The notes under the pieces: generated by a model | What the model was told of the DNA's origin: nothing | What the model saw: the letters and a program-made list of their open reading frames with translations, nothing else | The model's database searches: none | Program-made: the position numbers and the translations under genes | Assembly: GCA_900323505.1 (NCBI GenBank) | Contig: OOIN01000042.1 | Span: forward strand, 124,001 to 188,000 | Reading direction: 5' to 3' | Origin: Ustilago trichophora | Taxonomy: Eukaryota > Basidiomycota > Ustilaginomycetes > Ustilaginales > Ustilaginaceae | Length of the DNA stretch: 64,000 nt | In this document: positions 32,618-43,080 of the stretch, one piece after another | Layout: every line of letters starts with the position of its first letter | How positions within the stretch are numbered: the first letter of the stretch is position 1

Positions 32618-32989
32618 ATGCGAACATTCCACAAGGTTGTCTTTAAACCCGACTCTCAATCCACCGATGAATTCATGGTGATTGTCAATGGTGAAGAGTA
32701 CAAGAAATGGATCAAAGGCGATAAAACCATTCCTCTCGCAGACGTAGTCGACTCCTTTGACGTTTTCCACACAGGTACCGGTGCTCAAGGTATCATGGGT
32801 AGACCATCCAAACAGATGCTCGATACCGTCTTTGACAGTCACAAGGACGTAGACGTCGTTCAACACATTTTGGAACGTGGTCAACTCCAAACTGCTACTC
32901 ACAAGGAAGGCTACAGCACCACCAACGACGCCCAACAGGGTCAGAACAGCACTTCAAAGGGAAGCGGCGCTGGTTTCGGCGGTCGTTAA
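32618..32989 (+). CDS. Rtc3-like protein with SBDS N-terminal-type domain
   Basis: A 123-residue protein matching the small fungal family of yeast Rtc3/Yhr087w, a stand-alone version of the N-terminal domain of the ribosome-maturation factor SBDS. Visible features are 'FMVIVNGEEYKKWIKGDKTI', 'PLADVVDSFDVFHTGTGAQG' and 'VFDSHKDVDVVQHILERGQL', followed by a polar Gln/Ser/Gly tail. Yeast Rtc3 is stress-induced and thought to touch RNA metabolism; the precise role is unknown. The ATG at 32618 (ttcaaaATGcg) follows a CT-rich leader. The in-frame ATG at 32486 lies in CA-repeat sequence and is not credible. Confidence 0.85.
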   Translation: MRTFHKVVFKPDSQSTDEFMVIVNGEEYKKWIKGDKTIPLADVVDSFDVFHTGTGAQGIMGRPSKQMLDTVFDSHKDVDVVQHILERGQLQTATHKEGYSTTNDAQQGQNSTSKGSGAGFGGR

Positions 32990-33557
32990 TCCAAATTCAA
33001 CACTTGAACAAATATCGTCACTGTAGTTTCTCTCCCCTTTTTCTTTGATTTGCGCCAAAGAGGGTGAAATTTTGTCAAGACTTATACCGCAAGATCTCAC
33101 CCCAAAGTCTCGAAAGGAGATCCTGATCATCAGCAGCACTCCGCTACAATCCCTTGCAAACCCATCCCCATCCTTTTCATCTTCTCATTAACTGTATTAA
33201 AAATCCCAAATCCATTCACACATCTTAACCAGATTACTCTCTTGTTCAATGCGCAATTCTTATACTTTTCTTTCCAAAAAGACAAACGATCAAAACATCT
33301 TAGTCTACCCTACTTTGTCTGAAATCAGATCCTGTCTCTCTCTCTTTGACCGAATTCTGCTTCGAACATGTTTCAACGACATAACTAACTCTAGGTCTTG
33401 TGGAAGATTTGTCATTATTGTGTGAAAATGGAACTGGTTGGGTGGCGATACGATTCTGAGTGATTGGGTTGATGGTATGAAATAGAGTAAAGATGATTTT
33501 CCATCTGACATGTGGTTTTTGTTGTTGTTGTTATGTTTATACAAAAACGAAAAAAGA
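32990..33557. other. Intergenic region between convergent genes
   Basis: Shared 3' region of the Rtc3-like (+) and SNF5 (-) genes, with a (TTG)n run at about 33520-33531. Nothing else stands out. Confidence 0.5.
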
Positions 33558-35972
33558 TTAACGCCTTCTTCGAGCGGTCAAAGAAGATCTATTAGCATCT
33601 CTACGATTTCTCCTTGGAGCGCGAATGTTGGCCTCTTCTAATTTTTCGATATCTTGATTGTTTAAAGATTCCAATAAAGGACCGAATTCTCTGGAATCGT
33701 GCCAATCACGCCAAATTCCTTCCAACGGTCGAGGACCACGAGAAAGAATTTCCCTTACTGTATAAGTAGCGTTATGAAGTCTTTGAGAGGCGGTCAAAGA
33801 TGGTGTGACGGTGTTGACGATAGAGACGGATGCTGCTGTTTCAGAGATCATGTTGGATAGTCGAGCTGAAGAGCGTGTAGCAGGTATGACAGAGGTGGAC
33901 GAGTAAGGTTGGATAGCAGGAGTAGATGTTCCTTCTCGTGTTGGAGCGGCTGTGGCTGTGGCGGTCAAATGCAGAGTTTCCACATCTTCCTCATCCTCAT
34001 CTTGCGCACCCGCTGCAGGTGTGCCGGTATTGCTTTCGGCCATGTCACCTGTCGGATCGACAGAAGCACGTCCACATTCTACTTTGCCTTCCTCATCTTG
34101 CTTTGTCACACCATCTTGCGCAGGTGAGCACTTGACATCTTGATCCTCCTCTTCTTCCGTAGCTGCACCAGGTTGCACAGATACCTCACGCGGAGTATTG
34201 AGCTCTGTCGCATCGGCCGATTGCAATTGCGACTGCGCTTCCGATGCAGTATCACCTCTCTCCAACCTCTTTCGCTGCTTGTCGAGCTTCTCCGCATGCA
34301 ACTCTGCCCACGCCGTCTCAATCTCCTTCTCCTTCTCCTTCAACACTCTGCCACTTCCCGCAAGTCCAAGTTCAAGAGCCGCGCGCTTGTGGTTGATCAA
34401 CTGCTCGCGTACGCTATTTGCAATCAGCGTCTGGGCTTCACCAGACAGGCCCAAATCGTCGCACAGCTTCCTCGCAAAAGATTCGGGCGTGAGTGGCGAA
34501 CATAGATCCCATTCGAGTCTGTCTCGCAGCATTTGTCGCAGGATCTGCACTTCGTAGTCGACAATGACTCGCAAATCGTCTTCAAAATCGCCGAGTCCTT
34601 CGCCGGCGTCAAGTCGCTTGGCCATTTGCTTGCGCCATTGACGCTGCAGCTCGTCGGTTCGTTCGAGTCCCCAATCCCACGGTCGGCCTTCTTTGGTGGC
34701 TTCCTCCTCGGGGTCGTACTGGGCTCGTTCGGAAACAGGTAGCGAAAACTCGGCTTCTTTATCGCCGATTCGTGCAGAAGCCCATACACCACCGGCTGCA
34801 GGCTCCAACTCGATATCGGCCACTCCGGTGGCATCGTCAATCTGCTGATTGATCATGTTCATGATCTGCGTAGCGTACGGCTCCACGGGAATGTCAAGGT
34901 CCTCGAGCAAAAGCTTGGCAAAGTGGTGAGGAGAGATGAGACGCTCGTTCATGTTCCATGTGAAAGAGTCTTTGATGCGATACTGCTCCGCTTCGAGGTC
35001 AATTTTGATGGGGACCAAGATTTCGTTTCTGCCCGCTTGCCGCGCGAGATCGTCGTCGTTGTGGTAGACGTGATTGGTACGATGATAGACGCGCTTTGCA
35101 ACCATCTTGGATGCTGGCGGTGGCAGACCAAGATACGCTCGAGAAGAATCTTCGTCGTCGTCATCGAGCCCCCTCTTGACACCTCGAGATGCCTCGTCCT
35201 CGGTACCTGCGCGTGACGTGTCTTCCTCAAATTCATCGTCGGAGCTGCCAGCCTCTGCATAGCGGATAAAGCCGGCAGCGGCGCGCCTGCTGCGTCCGGT
35301 GGTACGGGAGGCGCGGTAGGGCGTTGATCCGGTGGAATAGGTGTTGTCATGAGTGGGAGTGTTGAATGGGTCGAGGGGCTTGCCAGAAGGGTCGTAGTAT
35401 TCTGACTGGGGCATGGGCTGAAGCAAGTTGGTAGTACCGGCCTTAATACGGGCAGGGAAGGTACTGTACATAGCCTGCGGGATGGTTGGTGCCGACGCTG
35501 CTGTTCCAAAGGGACGTGGCGGAGCTGATGGCGTGCCCGGTGCGAGTGGAGCAGGTCCTCGACCCATAAAGTAGGCGGGCGGTAGAGACTGCAGAGCTAG
35601 CTGACTAACACCATGTGTCTCGTGCGGCATGGCGGATGTGGCTGGAAATGAGGGATGAGGGGAGGGCATATGCTGCTGTTGCGACAAAAACGCAGACCCG
35701 GCTTGTATCAAGCTGCTACCTGAACCAGAAGGTGTCTGGTGGAATTGCGGCCGAGAGGCGGATGGTTGCTGGAAGCCTGCTGGTGAGCCATAGCTGGGAG
35801 CTTCGTAGCGCGATGAGCCAGAGACACCGTTGGCCATTGCAGCAGGCGGCACGGTATTGGATTGGGCGTGCGGCGAGGAGGTCGCGGTAGCCGAGGTGGA
35901 TGGTGCAGATGTCGGTGCAGGTGATTGATGACCAGACGTCGATTGACGCGTTGACCGACGTGGGCGATCCAT
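33558..35972 (-). CDS. SNF5/INI1-domain subunit of a SWI/SNF or RSC remodeller
   Basis: An 804-residue nuclear protein with the SNF5 domain (about residues 318-535), the core module of Snf5/Sfh1/SMARCB1 in ATP-dependent chromatin remodellers. The two repeats are recognisable: 'LVPIKIDLEAEQYRIKDSFT' with 'ISPHHFAKLLLEDLDIPVEP', and 'LRVIVDYEVQILRQMLRDRL' with 'LTPESFARKLCDDLGLSGEA'. The N-terminus (1-240) is Pro/Ser-rich, followed by an acidic patch (245-276). The C-terminus carries acidic and Thr-rich segments and ends in a basic RRR tail. The typical 'RxxY' block preceding the domain appears as 'VYHRTNHVYHNDDDLARQAG'. I cannot tell Snf5 (SWI/SNF) from Sfh1 (RSC) with certainty. Single exon, start at 35972. 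Confidence 0.92.
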   Translation of the reverse strand: MDRPRRSTRQSTSGHQSPAPTSAPSTSATATSSPHAQSNTVPPAAMANGVSGSSRYEAPSYGSPAGFQQPSASRPQFHQTPSGSGSSLIQAGSAFLSQQQHMPSPHPSFPATSAMPHETHGVSQLALQSLPPAYFMGRGPAPLAPGTPSAPPRPFGTAASAPTIPQAMYSTFPARIKAGTTNLLQPMPQSEYYDPSGKPLDPFNTPTHDNTYSTGSTPYRASRTTGRSRRAAAGFIRYAEAGSSDDEFEEDTSRAGTEDEASRGVKRGLDDDDEDSSRAYLGLPPPASKMVAKRVYHRTNHVYHNDDDLARQAGRNEILVPIKIDLEAEQYRIKDSFTWNMNERLISPHHFAKLLLEDLDIPVEPYATQIMNMINQQIDDATGVADIELEPAAGGVWASARIGDKEAEFSLPVSERAQYDPEEEATKEGRPWDWGLERTDELQRQWRKQMAKRLDAGEGLGDFEDDLRVIVDYEVQILRQMLRDRLEWDLCSPLTPESFARKLCDDLGLSGEAQTLIANSVREQLINHKRAALELGLAGSGRVLKEKEKEIETAWAELHAEKLDKQRKRLERGDTASEAQSQLQSADATELNTPREVSVQPGAATEEEEDQDVKCSPAQDGVTKQDEEGKVECGRASVDPTGDMAESNTGTPAAGAQDEDEEDVETLHLTATATAAPTREGTSTPAIQPYSSTSVIPATRSSARLSNMISETAASVSIVNTVTPSLTASQRLHNATYTVREILSRGPRPLEGIWRDWHDSREFGPLLESLNNQDIEKLEEANIRAPRRNRRDANRSSLTARRRR

Positions 35973-36540
35973 TTCGAGGATTGTACTAGTCGTGTAGAGC
36001 GCAGAGCTATCCGTATGTCCTTGTAGCTAAGGGGGGACAAGGAAGAAAGGGCGGGTGGTGGTGATGGAAGTCGTCAAGACAAAACAGGCCTTCTGCTCAG
36101 CGGTGGAAGTTGAGTTTGGAAGCTGATCTGAGCTGAGCTGAGCTGAGCTGTGCGTCTGTGCCGTGCTCTTTGTCCCGCTTAGGCCGAGCTTAAGAATGAT
36201 GATGTTGATGATGATGATGATGATGAGTTGTGTTGGTGGTGCAACATGTCGCACACCTTTTCATTTGACATCTGAATCCCAATCAGCTCCTTCGCTCTTT
36301 CTCCAAAAGAGCTTTGCCGCGAAATGCAAATGCCAACAGCCAAAAAGACGCGTTTTTCAGAGTGTGGATGTCAGATCGGGTCCACATTCCCGATTCAGCG
36401 CTCGCGCTCATTCTTCGCGATTCGCACACAAAAAGCCAAAAATAAGGGTCCCTTTTTGGCTGCTCAATAGCGCCGCTTTCTTCCTCCGCCGCTTTCTTCC
36501 TTCCTGCATTCTTCCATTCGCTACTCTACATTCACCATCC
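35973..36540. other. Intergenic region between divergent genes
   Basis: Shared promoter region of SNF5 (-) and mitochondrial AspRS (+). It includes a GAGCT run (about 36127-36148) and an ATG-triplet run (36197-36225). The latter makes an in-frame upstream ATG at 36163 that I do not accept as the start. Confidence 0.55.
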
Positions 36541-38898
36541 ATGCTGGCTCGCAACGTCAGAGTGGTAGGGCGTCAGGCTCTTCGTCACCATTGCGTTTCG
36601 TCTTCTGCCTCTCTGCGACACTCGTGCTGCTTCGTTCTTGTTGCACCTCCACATGGTGGTGCACAACCTCGTACTCGAACATACGCTACAACTGCAGCAT
36701 TGCACCACCCCGACGCACTGGCGCAGCCATCTCCTTCAAATCCAACAAATTCGAATCAGAGTCTCGCTCAGGACGCTTTCTATGGCGCCTTCCCATCCAG
36801 AACACATAACTGTGGACAATTGAGCCCCTCCCATGCAGACCAGCAAGTCATCCTCACAGGCTGGCTTCAGTCATCTCGACAAGTATCCAAGCAACTCGCC
36901 TTTCTCACAATATTCGACCACACCGGTTCTGTTCAGCTTAAAGTTCAACCCACTGCCGACTCGCCTTCCCTCCTCGAATCTTTGACCTCAATACCTCTGC
37001 AGAGCGCCGTCCTAATCCGCGGCAAAGTAGCTCTGCGTCCAAGCCAAGACTCAAACGCAACACTATCTACAGGCTCAATCGAGATCCTTCCCTCGAGTTT
37101 CACACTTCTCAACCCAGCCACTCGAGATCTTCCCTTCCAGCCATCCGACTCGGTCCACGCAGACGGCGTATCCGCTGAGCTCCGAGCCCGATATCGATAC
37201 TTGGACCTACGCCGCCCCTCTCTCGCAGAAAACATCAGGCTACGCAGCCGTGTCACTCATGCAGTCCGAAATCATCTTTACCATCAGGGCTTCCTAGAGA
37301 TTGAAACGCCCGTATTGCTCCGTTCCACACCAGAAGGAGCACGAGAGTTCCTCGTACCCACTAGAACCTCTTCCACTGCCTCTACCAACACGTCGTCAGA
37401 ACCAACCTTTTATGCCCTCCCCCAGTCTCCTCAGCAGCCTAAACAGCTCTTGATAGCATCAGGTGTCACGGACAAGTACTTCCAGATCGCAAAGTGCTTC
37501 CGAGACGAGGATGGAAGGAAGGATCGCCAACCGGAATTCACGCAGATCGATCTCGAGATGGGATTCGTCAGCGGCGGTCCTAAGCCGGATCAGCCAGCAC
37601 CACAATGTGCCAGCTCTTCAGAAAGCAAAGACGCGGACAGCAGAGACGCTCAGGGACAATGGAGAATCGGCGGTCATCAAGTTCGACAAGTCATCGAAGG
37701 GCTTGTTTCACGAATTTGGCAAGTCGCAGGCCGAGGACAACTCTCCACCCCCTTCCCCGTCATGTCATATTGGACAGCTATGACTCGGTATGGCTCAGAC
37801 AAGCCAGACTTGCGCTACGACTTGACTCTGCACGATATCTCATCCGGCTTTCTTTCCTCATCCTCCGATGCATTCGAGCCTCATGTCGCAGACACAAGCC
37901 TAGAGATCCTCCCATACCACCACTCTTCCATAGGCTCGCTCTCCAAAAAGGAACTCGACACCCTCCTCCATCCCTTCAAAGGCAAAGTTGAGCGCTTCCG
38001 CATCGCCTCTCCGGACAACATTCATGAGCTAGCGGCACTTTTACTCAAGAAATCAGCTCTCACCCGCTCCTTTCTTTCTCAGCTCCCTGACGACCTTTCC
38101 GCATCCGAAGTCAACGTCGAGCATCTCGCCTCTGTCCTCGCTACCGCCGTTACCTCCGAAAACCAGACGACCGATTCACCTGTTGACATCTTCATCTCTA
38201 CCCGTTCCAACCCTCCCGAAGGCGGCTCTACCACCCTTGGTGACCTTCGCAAGACTCTAGCTGCCGCTCTTGTATCCAGAAATCTCCTTTCCTTCCGCAC
38301 CAAGGACACTTTTACATGGATCACCGAATTCCCCCTCTTCACATTGGCTGATGAGGACAAGAACCAACTTTCCTCGCTCTCCTCTTCCACCGGTTCTACC
38401 ACCAGATGGCAATCCTCCCATCACCCATTCACCGCCCCAGTATCATCCGACATTCCCCTCATTACACACTCTTCGTTCGACCGCGATTCAATAGCAAAAG
38501 TGAGGGGCCAGCATTACGACCTGGTGCTCAATGGCCAGGAAATTGGTGGAGGTTCCGTTCGCATTCACTCTCGAGCTTTGCAGGAGATTGTCTTTAGAGA
38601 TATTCTAAAGCTCGATGAATCAGAGAGGCAGAGATTCAAACATTTGGTACATGCTCTGGATTGTGGTGCCCCTCCACATGGTGGAATGGCTCTAGGATTC
38701 GATAGATTAATGGCAATCCTTTGCAATGTTGACAGTATAAGGGACGTCATTGCTTTCCCAAAGCAAGGGTCCGGGTCAGATCCTCTCTTTGGCTCACCTG
38801 CACCACTCAGAGATCTGCACGAATCACAGGGCGCTGCCCAACAATTGTTGCACATGTACGGTCTGTCAAAAGCAAAGACTTCGAAGCAAGAAAAGTGA
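36541..38898 (+). CDS. Mitochondrial aspartyl-tRNA synthetase (bacterial type)
   Basis: A 785-residue class II synthetase that charges mitochondrial tRNA-Asp. The N-terminus is rich in Arg/Ser/Ala without acidic residues (first ~50 residues), a typical presequence. Then come the OB-fold anticodon domain ('ILTGWLQSSRQVSKQLAFLT', about residues 102-190) and motif 1 region ('RYRYLDLRRPSLAENIRLRS', about 219, to 'GFLEIETPVLLRSTPEGARE'). Motif 2 is 'FRDEDGRKDRQPEFTQIDLE' (about 320) and motif 3 'GMALGFDRLMAIL' (about 717). A bacterial-type GAD insertion lies between motifs 2 and 3. Low-complexity inserts lengthen it relative to yeast Msd1 (658). Start at 36541 chosen because it gives the presequence; the upstream in-frame 126 codons look non-coding. 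Confidence 0.93.
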   Translation: MLARNVRVVGRQALRHHCVSSSASLRHSCCFVLVAPPHGGAQPRTRTYATTAALHHPDALAQPSPSNPTNSNQSLAQDAFYGAFPSRTHNCGQLSPSHADQQVILTGWLQSSRQVSKQLAFLTIFDHTGSVQLKVQPTADSPSLLESLTSIPLQSAVLIRGKVALRPSQDSNATLSTGSIEILPSSFTLLNPATRDLPFQPSDSVHADGVSAELRARYRYLDLRRPSLAENIRLRSRVTHAVRNHLYHQGFLEIETPVLLRSTPEGAREFLVPTRTSSTASTNTSSEPTFYALPQSPQQPKQLLIASGVTDKYFQIAKCFRDEDGRKDRQPEFTQIDLEMGFVSGGPKPDQPAPQCASSSESKDADSRDAQGQWRIGGHQVRQVIEGLVSRIWQVAGRGQLSTPFPVMSYWTAMTRYGSDKPDLRYDLTLHDISSGFLSSSSDAFEPHVADTSLEILPYHHSSIGSLSKKELDTLLHPFKGKVERFRIASPDNIHELAALLLKKSALTRSFLSQLPDDLSASEVNVEHLASVLATAVTSENQTTDSPVDIFISTRSNPPEGGSTTLGDLRKTLAAALVSRNLLSFRTKDTFTWITEFPLFTLADEDKNQLSSLSSSTGSTTRWQSSHHPFTAPVSSDIPLITHSSFDRDSIAKVRGQHYDLVLNGQEIGGGSVRIHSRALQEIVFRDILKLDESERQRFKHLVHALDCGAPPHGGMALGFDRLMAILCNVDSIRDVIAFPKQGSGSDPLFGSPAPLRDLHESQGAAQQLLHMYGLSKAKTSKQEK

Positions 38899-39045
38899 AA
38901 ATACAACTTGTATTCAAGACCAAAGTTAGAAATACATTTTCTTATGGGCCAAAAAAAGTAAAAAGATATCAACCACCTCTTCTCTTTACTCCAATGCCAT
39001 TTCGAGTGTAGAGCCCAAAAGAATTAGACCGGATAAAGGCAGAGC

Positions 39046-41713
39046 CTAGATCATATTCCGCAAAAGCACCTTATAACACTCCTCATCATACGGCTTACCA
39101 TCTTTGACAAAGAATTGCGTATCCTCAAAAGGCCTCTTACAAGCCGAGCAAGTAAAGCATTCCGGATGATACTTGCCACCTAACGCGGTAATCAGATCAT
39201 AAACAATCGGCTTCTTACATCCTTTACACCTTGGCTTATGCAAAGAGATATGGCACTTTTCACAGTATGGATATCCCTTGTGAACGATAAACTCCATTCC
39301 GCCATGTTTCACCTTTCCATTCTCGTCGGCAGTCATCAACCCCGGATCCGACCCGGCTGCAGACCCAGCTGCTTTGGGATCCAGGAAAGGATCTCCACAG
39401 TTGGCACAGAAAAAGTGCAATTCGTGATAACATCGCTCCTTTGTCTCGCCATCCTGACCCGTGAGTTCTTCGTCTTGGACCGTAATGTAGCGCTCATCGA
39501 CGATGGGCGTGCGACAGTGGAAGCATCGCTTAGAGAAGAGTTCGTGATAGTCGAAATGACAGTATGGCAATCCTTCGTGCTCGTAGAATGCGACGTGTTC
39601 GAGACCTTCGGAACAGTGGGCACAGACAAAGCAGCCGGGATGGAAGGTCGTTCCGAGGGCATGGACCACTTTGCCCGCGATCCACTTGTGACAGCCGTGA
39701 CAGCCGGATCCGCTGCCAACGGAGGATGCCGAGACACGCCCATTGACGGATCCAGACTGTGAGTAGGGTGCAGACGAGGGAGAGTGACTTGTACCAGCTC
39801 GCTGCGATTTGGCACACGGCTCGGCAGAGAAAGAGACCGAGATCGAAGGTCCTCGACTTCCATTGCTAGTCTGCGATCGAGCATCGTCATCGTCAGCAGT
39901 CACTGAAATCATTGGACCGGAGCTTGCTGATGCACCATCACCATCCGGGCCCGAGATTTGGATCGACGGGCCATCATCATCTCCACCAGGCAGGACGACA
40001 GTTGGCGCAGCAGCAGGCGGTGGCGCCTGCTGAATGATCTTCTGACCAGGCGCAGGACCTGCTCGCGAGACACTGCTTCCGCGTCGACGTCTCGGCTTCT
40101 CTGGCTCCTCGTCGGGTGTGTCAAAGCTAAAGACGGGAATGGAAGGCGCGACAGGTGATGCTGGTGCGGCAGGTTTTGTAGCGCTGGGGTTGTGGCTCAT
40201 GGACATGCTTGCCATAGAATCAACCAGTTGCGTTGTCTCCTGGTAGCGTGCTGGTTCGTGTCGTGGTGACGGTTGCGGTGGCGGCGGCTGCGAATACGCT
40301 GTAGATTCTTGAGCTCCGTTCGGTTGCGCAGCTTGCTGCATGGCATCCTGGAATCGAGCAGGAGCAGAAGGTGCTGTGCGCTCGGGAGACTGTTGGTGGC
40401 CATGATCCGGCAAAGCACGTCTACGGACAGTGCTCGAGTCGATCGAGTTGTTGAGAGCAGATCCGGCGCTTTGGCTTGTTACAGGCTTGGCTTCGGGAAC
40501 TGCTGCAACAGGTTCGCTCTGGCTTGTCGGCAATTCCCGAGTGTGGGTCGATGGGCTGCCTGCCATCCTCGAAGCTGGCATGGGCGGAGAGAAGGTGGTG
40601 CTAGCAAGTGCGCTTCGAAGCGGTCGTCGTTGTGGGACGCCTCGTGCCATGAGAGCTTCAGCTGCCAGCCTGACGCTTTCCGTTCGGTTAAGCGCAGAGG
40701 GTGGCAGTCGCGATGTTGTTCCTGCGACAGGCGAGTCCGGGCTGCCAGGATCTCCTTTGGCCAGGTTGGAAGATACATAGCTGGATGCGGGTGAGATGGT
40801 GGCAGAGGATCCGGAGGGTGGCCTCGGAAGATCACGTCGGACGCTTGCACGGTTGGAGAGGCCCACCATGCCAGTGATGGGCGAGCCTGGAGCAGAAGGA
40901 TTGGACGAGGTGCGCGTAGGTTGGGGCAAAGGTCTTCGGACAGAGCCTATGGAAGAGGTTGTCGACTGTCTGCTCAAGTCTGTTGCGTAGGCTGGATGCG
41001 GGACTTGTGCGGGCACTCCATTGACACCGCTTGTTGCTGGCATGGGTGGAGAGTTGATCTGCATAGCAGGGAAGGTATGGACGTTGGGCGGAATTGCCGA
41101 AGGGGCTGCGCCAGGCGAGGCAGGAAAGGCGACACCAGCTTGCGGTGGCGAGGCCCTGCCAACATTGTACTGCTCCCCCGGCTGTTGCAAAGGTGGTGAT
41201 GTAACGCCTGCGTGGTAGGTGCTTGGAGCGGGTTGTAGGGGGAGTGGCTGAGTTTGTGGTGCTAGCACCCACGGCTGCTGTTGTTGGTGTTGCTGCTGTG
41301 GCACGGAGCCGTACTGTGTGGTTGGCACAGCATTGTGATACGAGGGAAGGTACTGAAGATGGGATGCAGGCACCACATTCATAGCCGCATAACTCATGGG
41401 CGCTTGAGCCGATGAGTAAGTTGGCACAGCGGGAGCGTAGGCCGATGAGTGCGGAGGCGGAGGCTGTGGAGCATAGACGACGGATTGTGGTGGCTGAGCC
41501 GGATTGTATGGCATGGCTGGCGCACTATCGCGACGTTCTCTTGCATAGCCAGCGTAAGCTGGACCAGAGGCAGTATCGGAGTGGCTGTATGCCATAGCCA
41601 CTGACGAAGGTGGAGGTGGTGGTTGCGCGTGCATGGCCTCCTGAGCTGGGACATGTGGTGGCTGCGGAGATACATGAGCTGGCTGTTGGTAGAAGTGCTG
41701 TTGCTGTTGCTGG

Positions 41714-41745
<32 letters not shown>

Positions 41746-42090
41746 ATGCTGGTAGTTGTAAAAAGCGCTCGGTGCGGGGGGAACAGGGTTGGAGGTGACC
41801 TTGGAGCGTGCCCTCTTGATCGGGGAGGAAGGCGTAGACGATGAAGCAGCTGCGTCCTTGAGATCGCTTACAGAGGTTCTGCGCGAGCGAGGAGGCTCTG
41901 GAGAGTGAGAGCTAGGCGGAAGATAGCCACCAAGTGTATGGGTATCGTTCATCATGCTGCCCTTCTGCGACGACAAGGGCTCGTAAGATGAGCTTCGTCG
42001 AGGTTTGCGAACTGCCGTCGATGGCGGTGGAGGAGGAGGAGCATGAGCAAGCCAGGCGGCCGACATGTCGACAGATTCTTGGACAGGCAT
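39046..42090 (-). CDS. Three-LIM-domain paxillin-like protein
   Basis: A 1014-residue protein: a long Pro/Ser/Gln-rich region (1-790) and three C-terminal LIM domains (LIM1 about 797-850, LIM2 about 856-950, LIM3 about 955-1010). LIM1 starts 'CHGCHKWIAGKVVHALGTTF' and LIM3 'CKGCKKPIVYDLITALGGKY', with the expected Cys/His/Asp spacing. LIM2 is enlarged by loops in both zinc fingers. The layout resembles fungal paxillin homologues such as Pxl1, which tie Rho GTPase signalling to the actin ring and polarity sites. The N-terminal part includes a segment of basic residues plus Ser ('RKPRRSSSYEPLSSQKGS', residues 28-45) and polyQ/His-Gln runs near 115-135. The role in cytokinesis or polarity is inferred from the family. 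The ATG at 42090 is the first in the frame. Confidence 0.85.
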
Positions 42091-42497
42091 CTTGATGGGG
42101 CTGAGCTAGCTGTCTTGGCCAGCCGAATATGTGGGAGAAGGAAGAAGTGTCGCCTGGGCTAGTTGACACGGGTGCCGATTGGTAGGCACAGCCAAGCGTG
42201 CGAAGGTCACGATAGCTCGTGATGACCAAAACGATGCTCGAAGGTAGCAACAATACGATGATGGTACAATGAGGAAGATGTGGTCAAGATGGAAGATGGA
42301 TGGTGTGGGCAATGACTGCGCACCACACTACTTTTACAATGCCTTAAGCTCCGACTGTGCGCTTACTTCTCAACAGAGCACAGCCAGGGAGCCAGGGTTC
42401 ACAAAACATGAAAATCCACACACACACGCAAAGCTTGACGCGCGAGACCAACACCCACACAGCCAAGAATTCAACTTCTCCTCGGCGGCTCCTCAGC

Positions 42498-42538
<41 letters not shown>

Positions 42539-43080
42539 GAAAAAACAAAAGGGGCACAGTGACGCGACAATGCGCATCGGCAACACCTTTTTTGAGCGTT
42601 TGTTGCGCTTCTGCTGCTCATGCTTTCCTTTCAGGGGCGCGTTCACCTTTTCTCTCTCACACTCAACGCTGCCCTGAGACAAGAGACAGAGACAGGGGCT
42701 TTGTCGAGCCACGGTAGTACCAACCAGATGGCCCATGAATGCATTATTCTCCGACGCTCCGATCGTCTCTTTCTGAGGGGCTATCAGAAGTGCAGTGGAT
42801 TCACTCAAAGCATGGCACTAGATCAGAACTTTGACCAATTCCATAGCCTGAGTGTGTCTGACTGACATATGCTTATATAATAGCGCAATCACGTGATTCC
42901 AGCGGCAAGGCAAAGGAAACGACGAAAAGGTGACCTTTCGGAAGATTGCGATTTTTGAATTTAGCAAGCGTGGGAGAACGGATCCATGGACATTGCTTGG
43001 TCCTCTTGAGCTTTGACATCACCTTTTTGATCTTTCTACGACACCCTCTGAACCATCACACCTTGATTCTTCCACACGCC
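42091..43080. other. Intergenic region between divergent genes
   Basis: Shared 5' region of the LIM gene (-) and the unrecognised mitochondrial-type gene (+). It holds a long (AT)n run (listed separately). No gene supported. Confidence 0.5.
42501..42535. repeat. (AT)n microsatellite
   Basis: About 17 uninterrupted AT units, self-complementary and able to extrude as a cruciform, in a divergent promoter region. Confidence 0.97.

Noticed and set aside
36163..36540. N-terminal extension of the mitochondrial AspRS frame
   Set aside because: The upstream ATG lies beside an ATG-triplet repeat and the extra 126 residues do not look like a presequence; the ATG at 36541 does.
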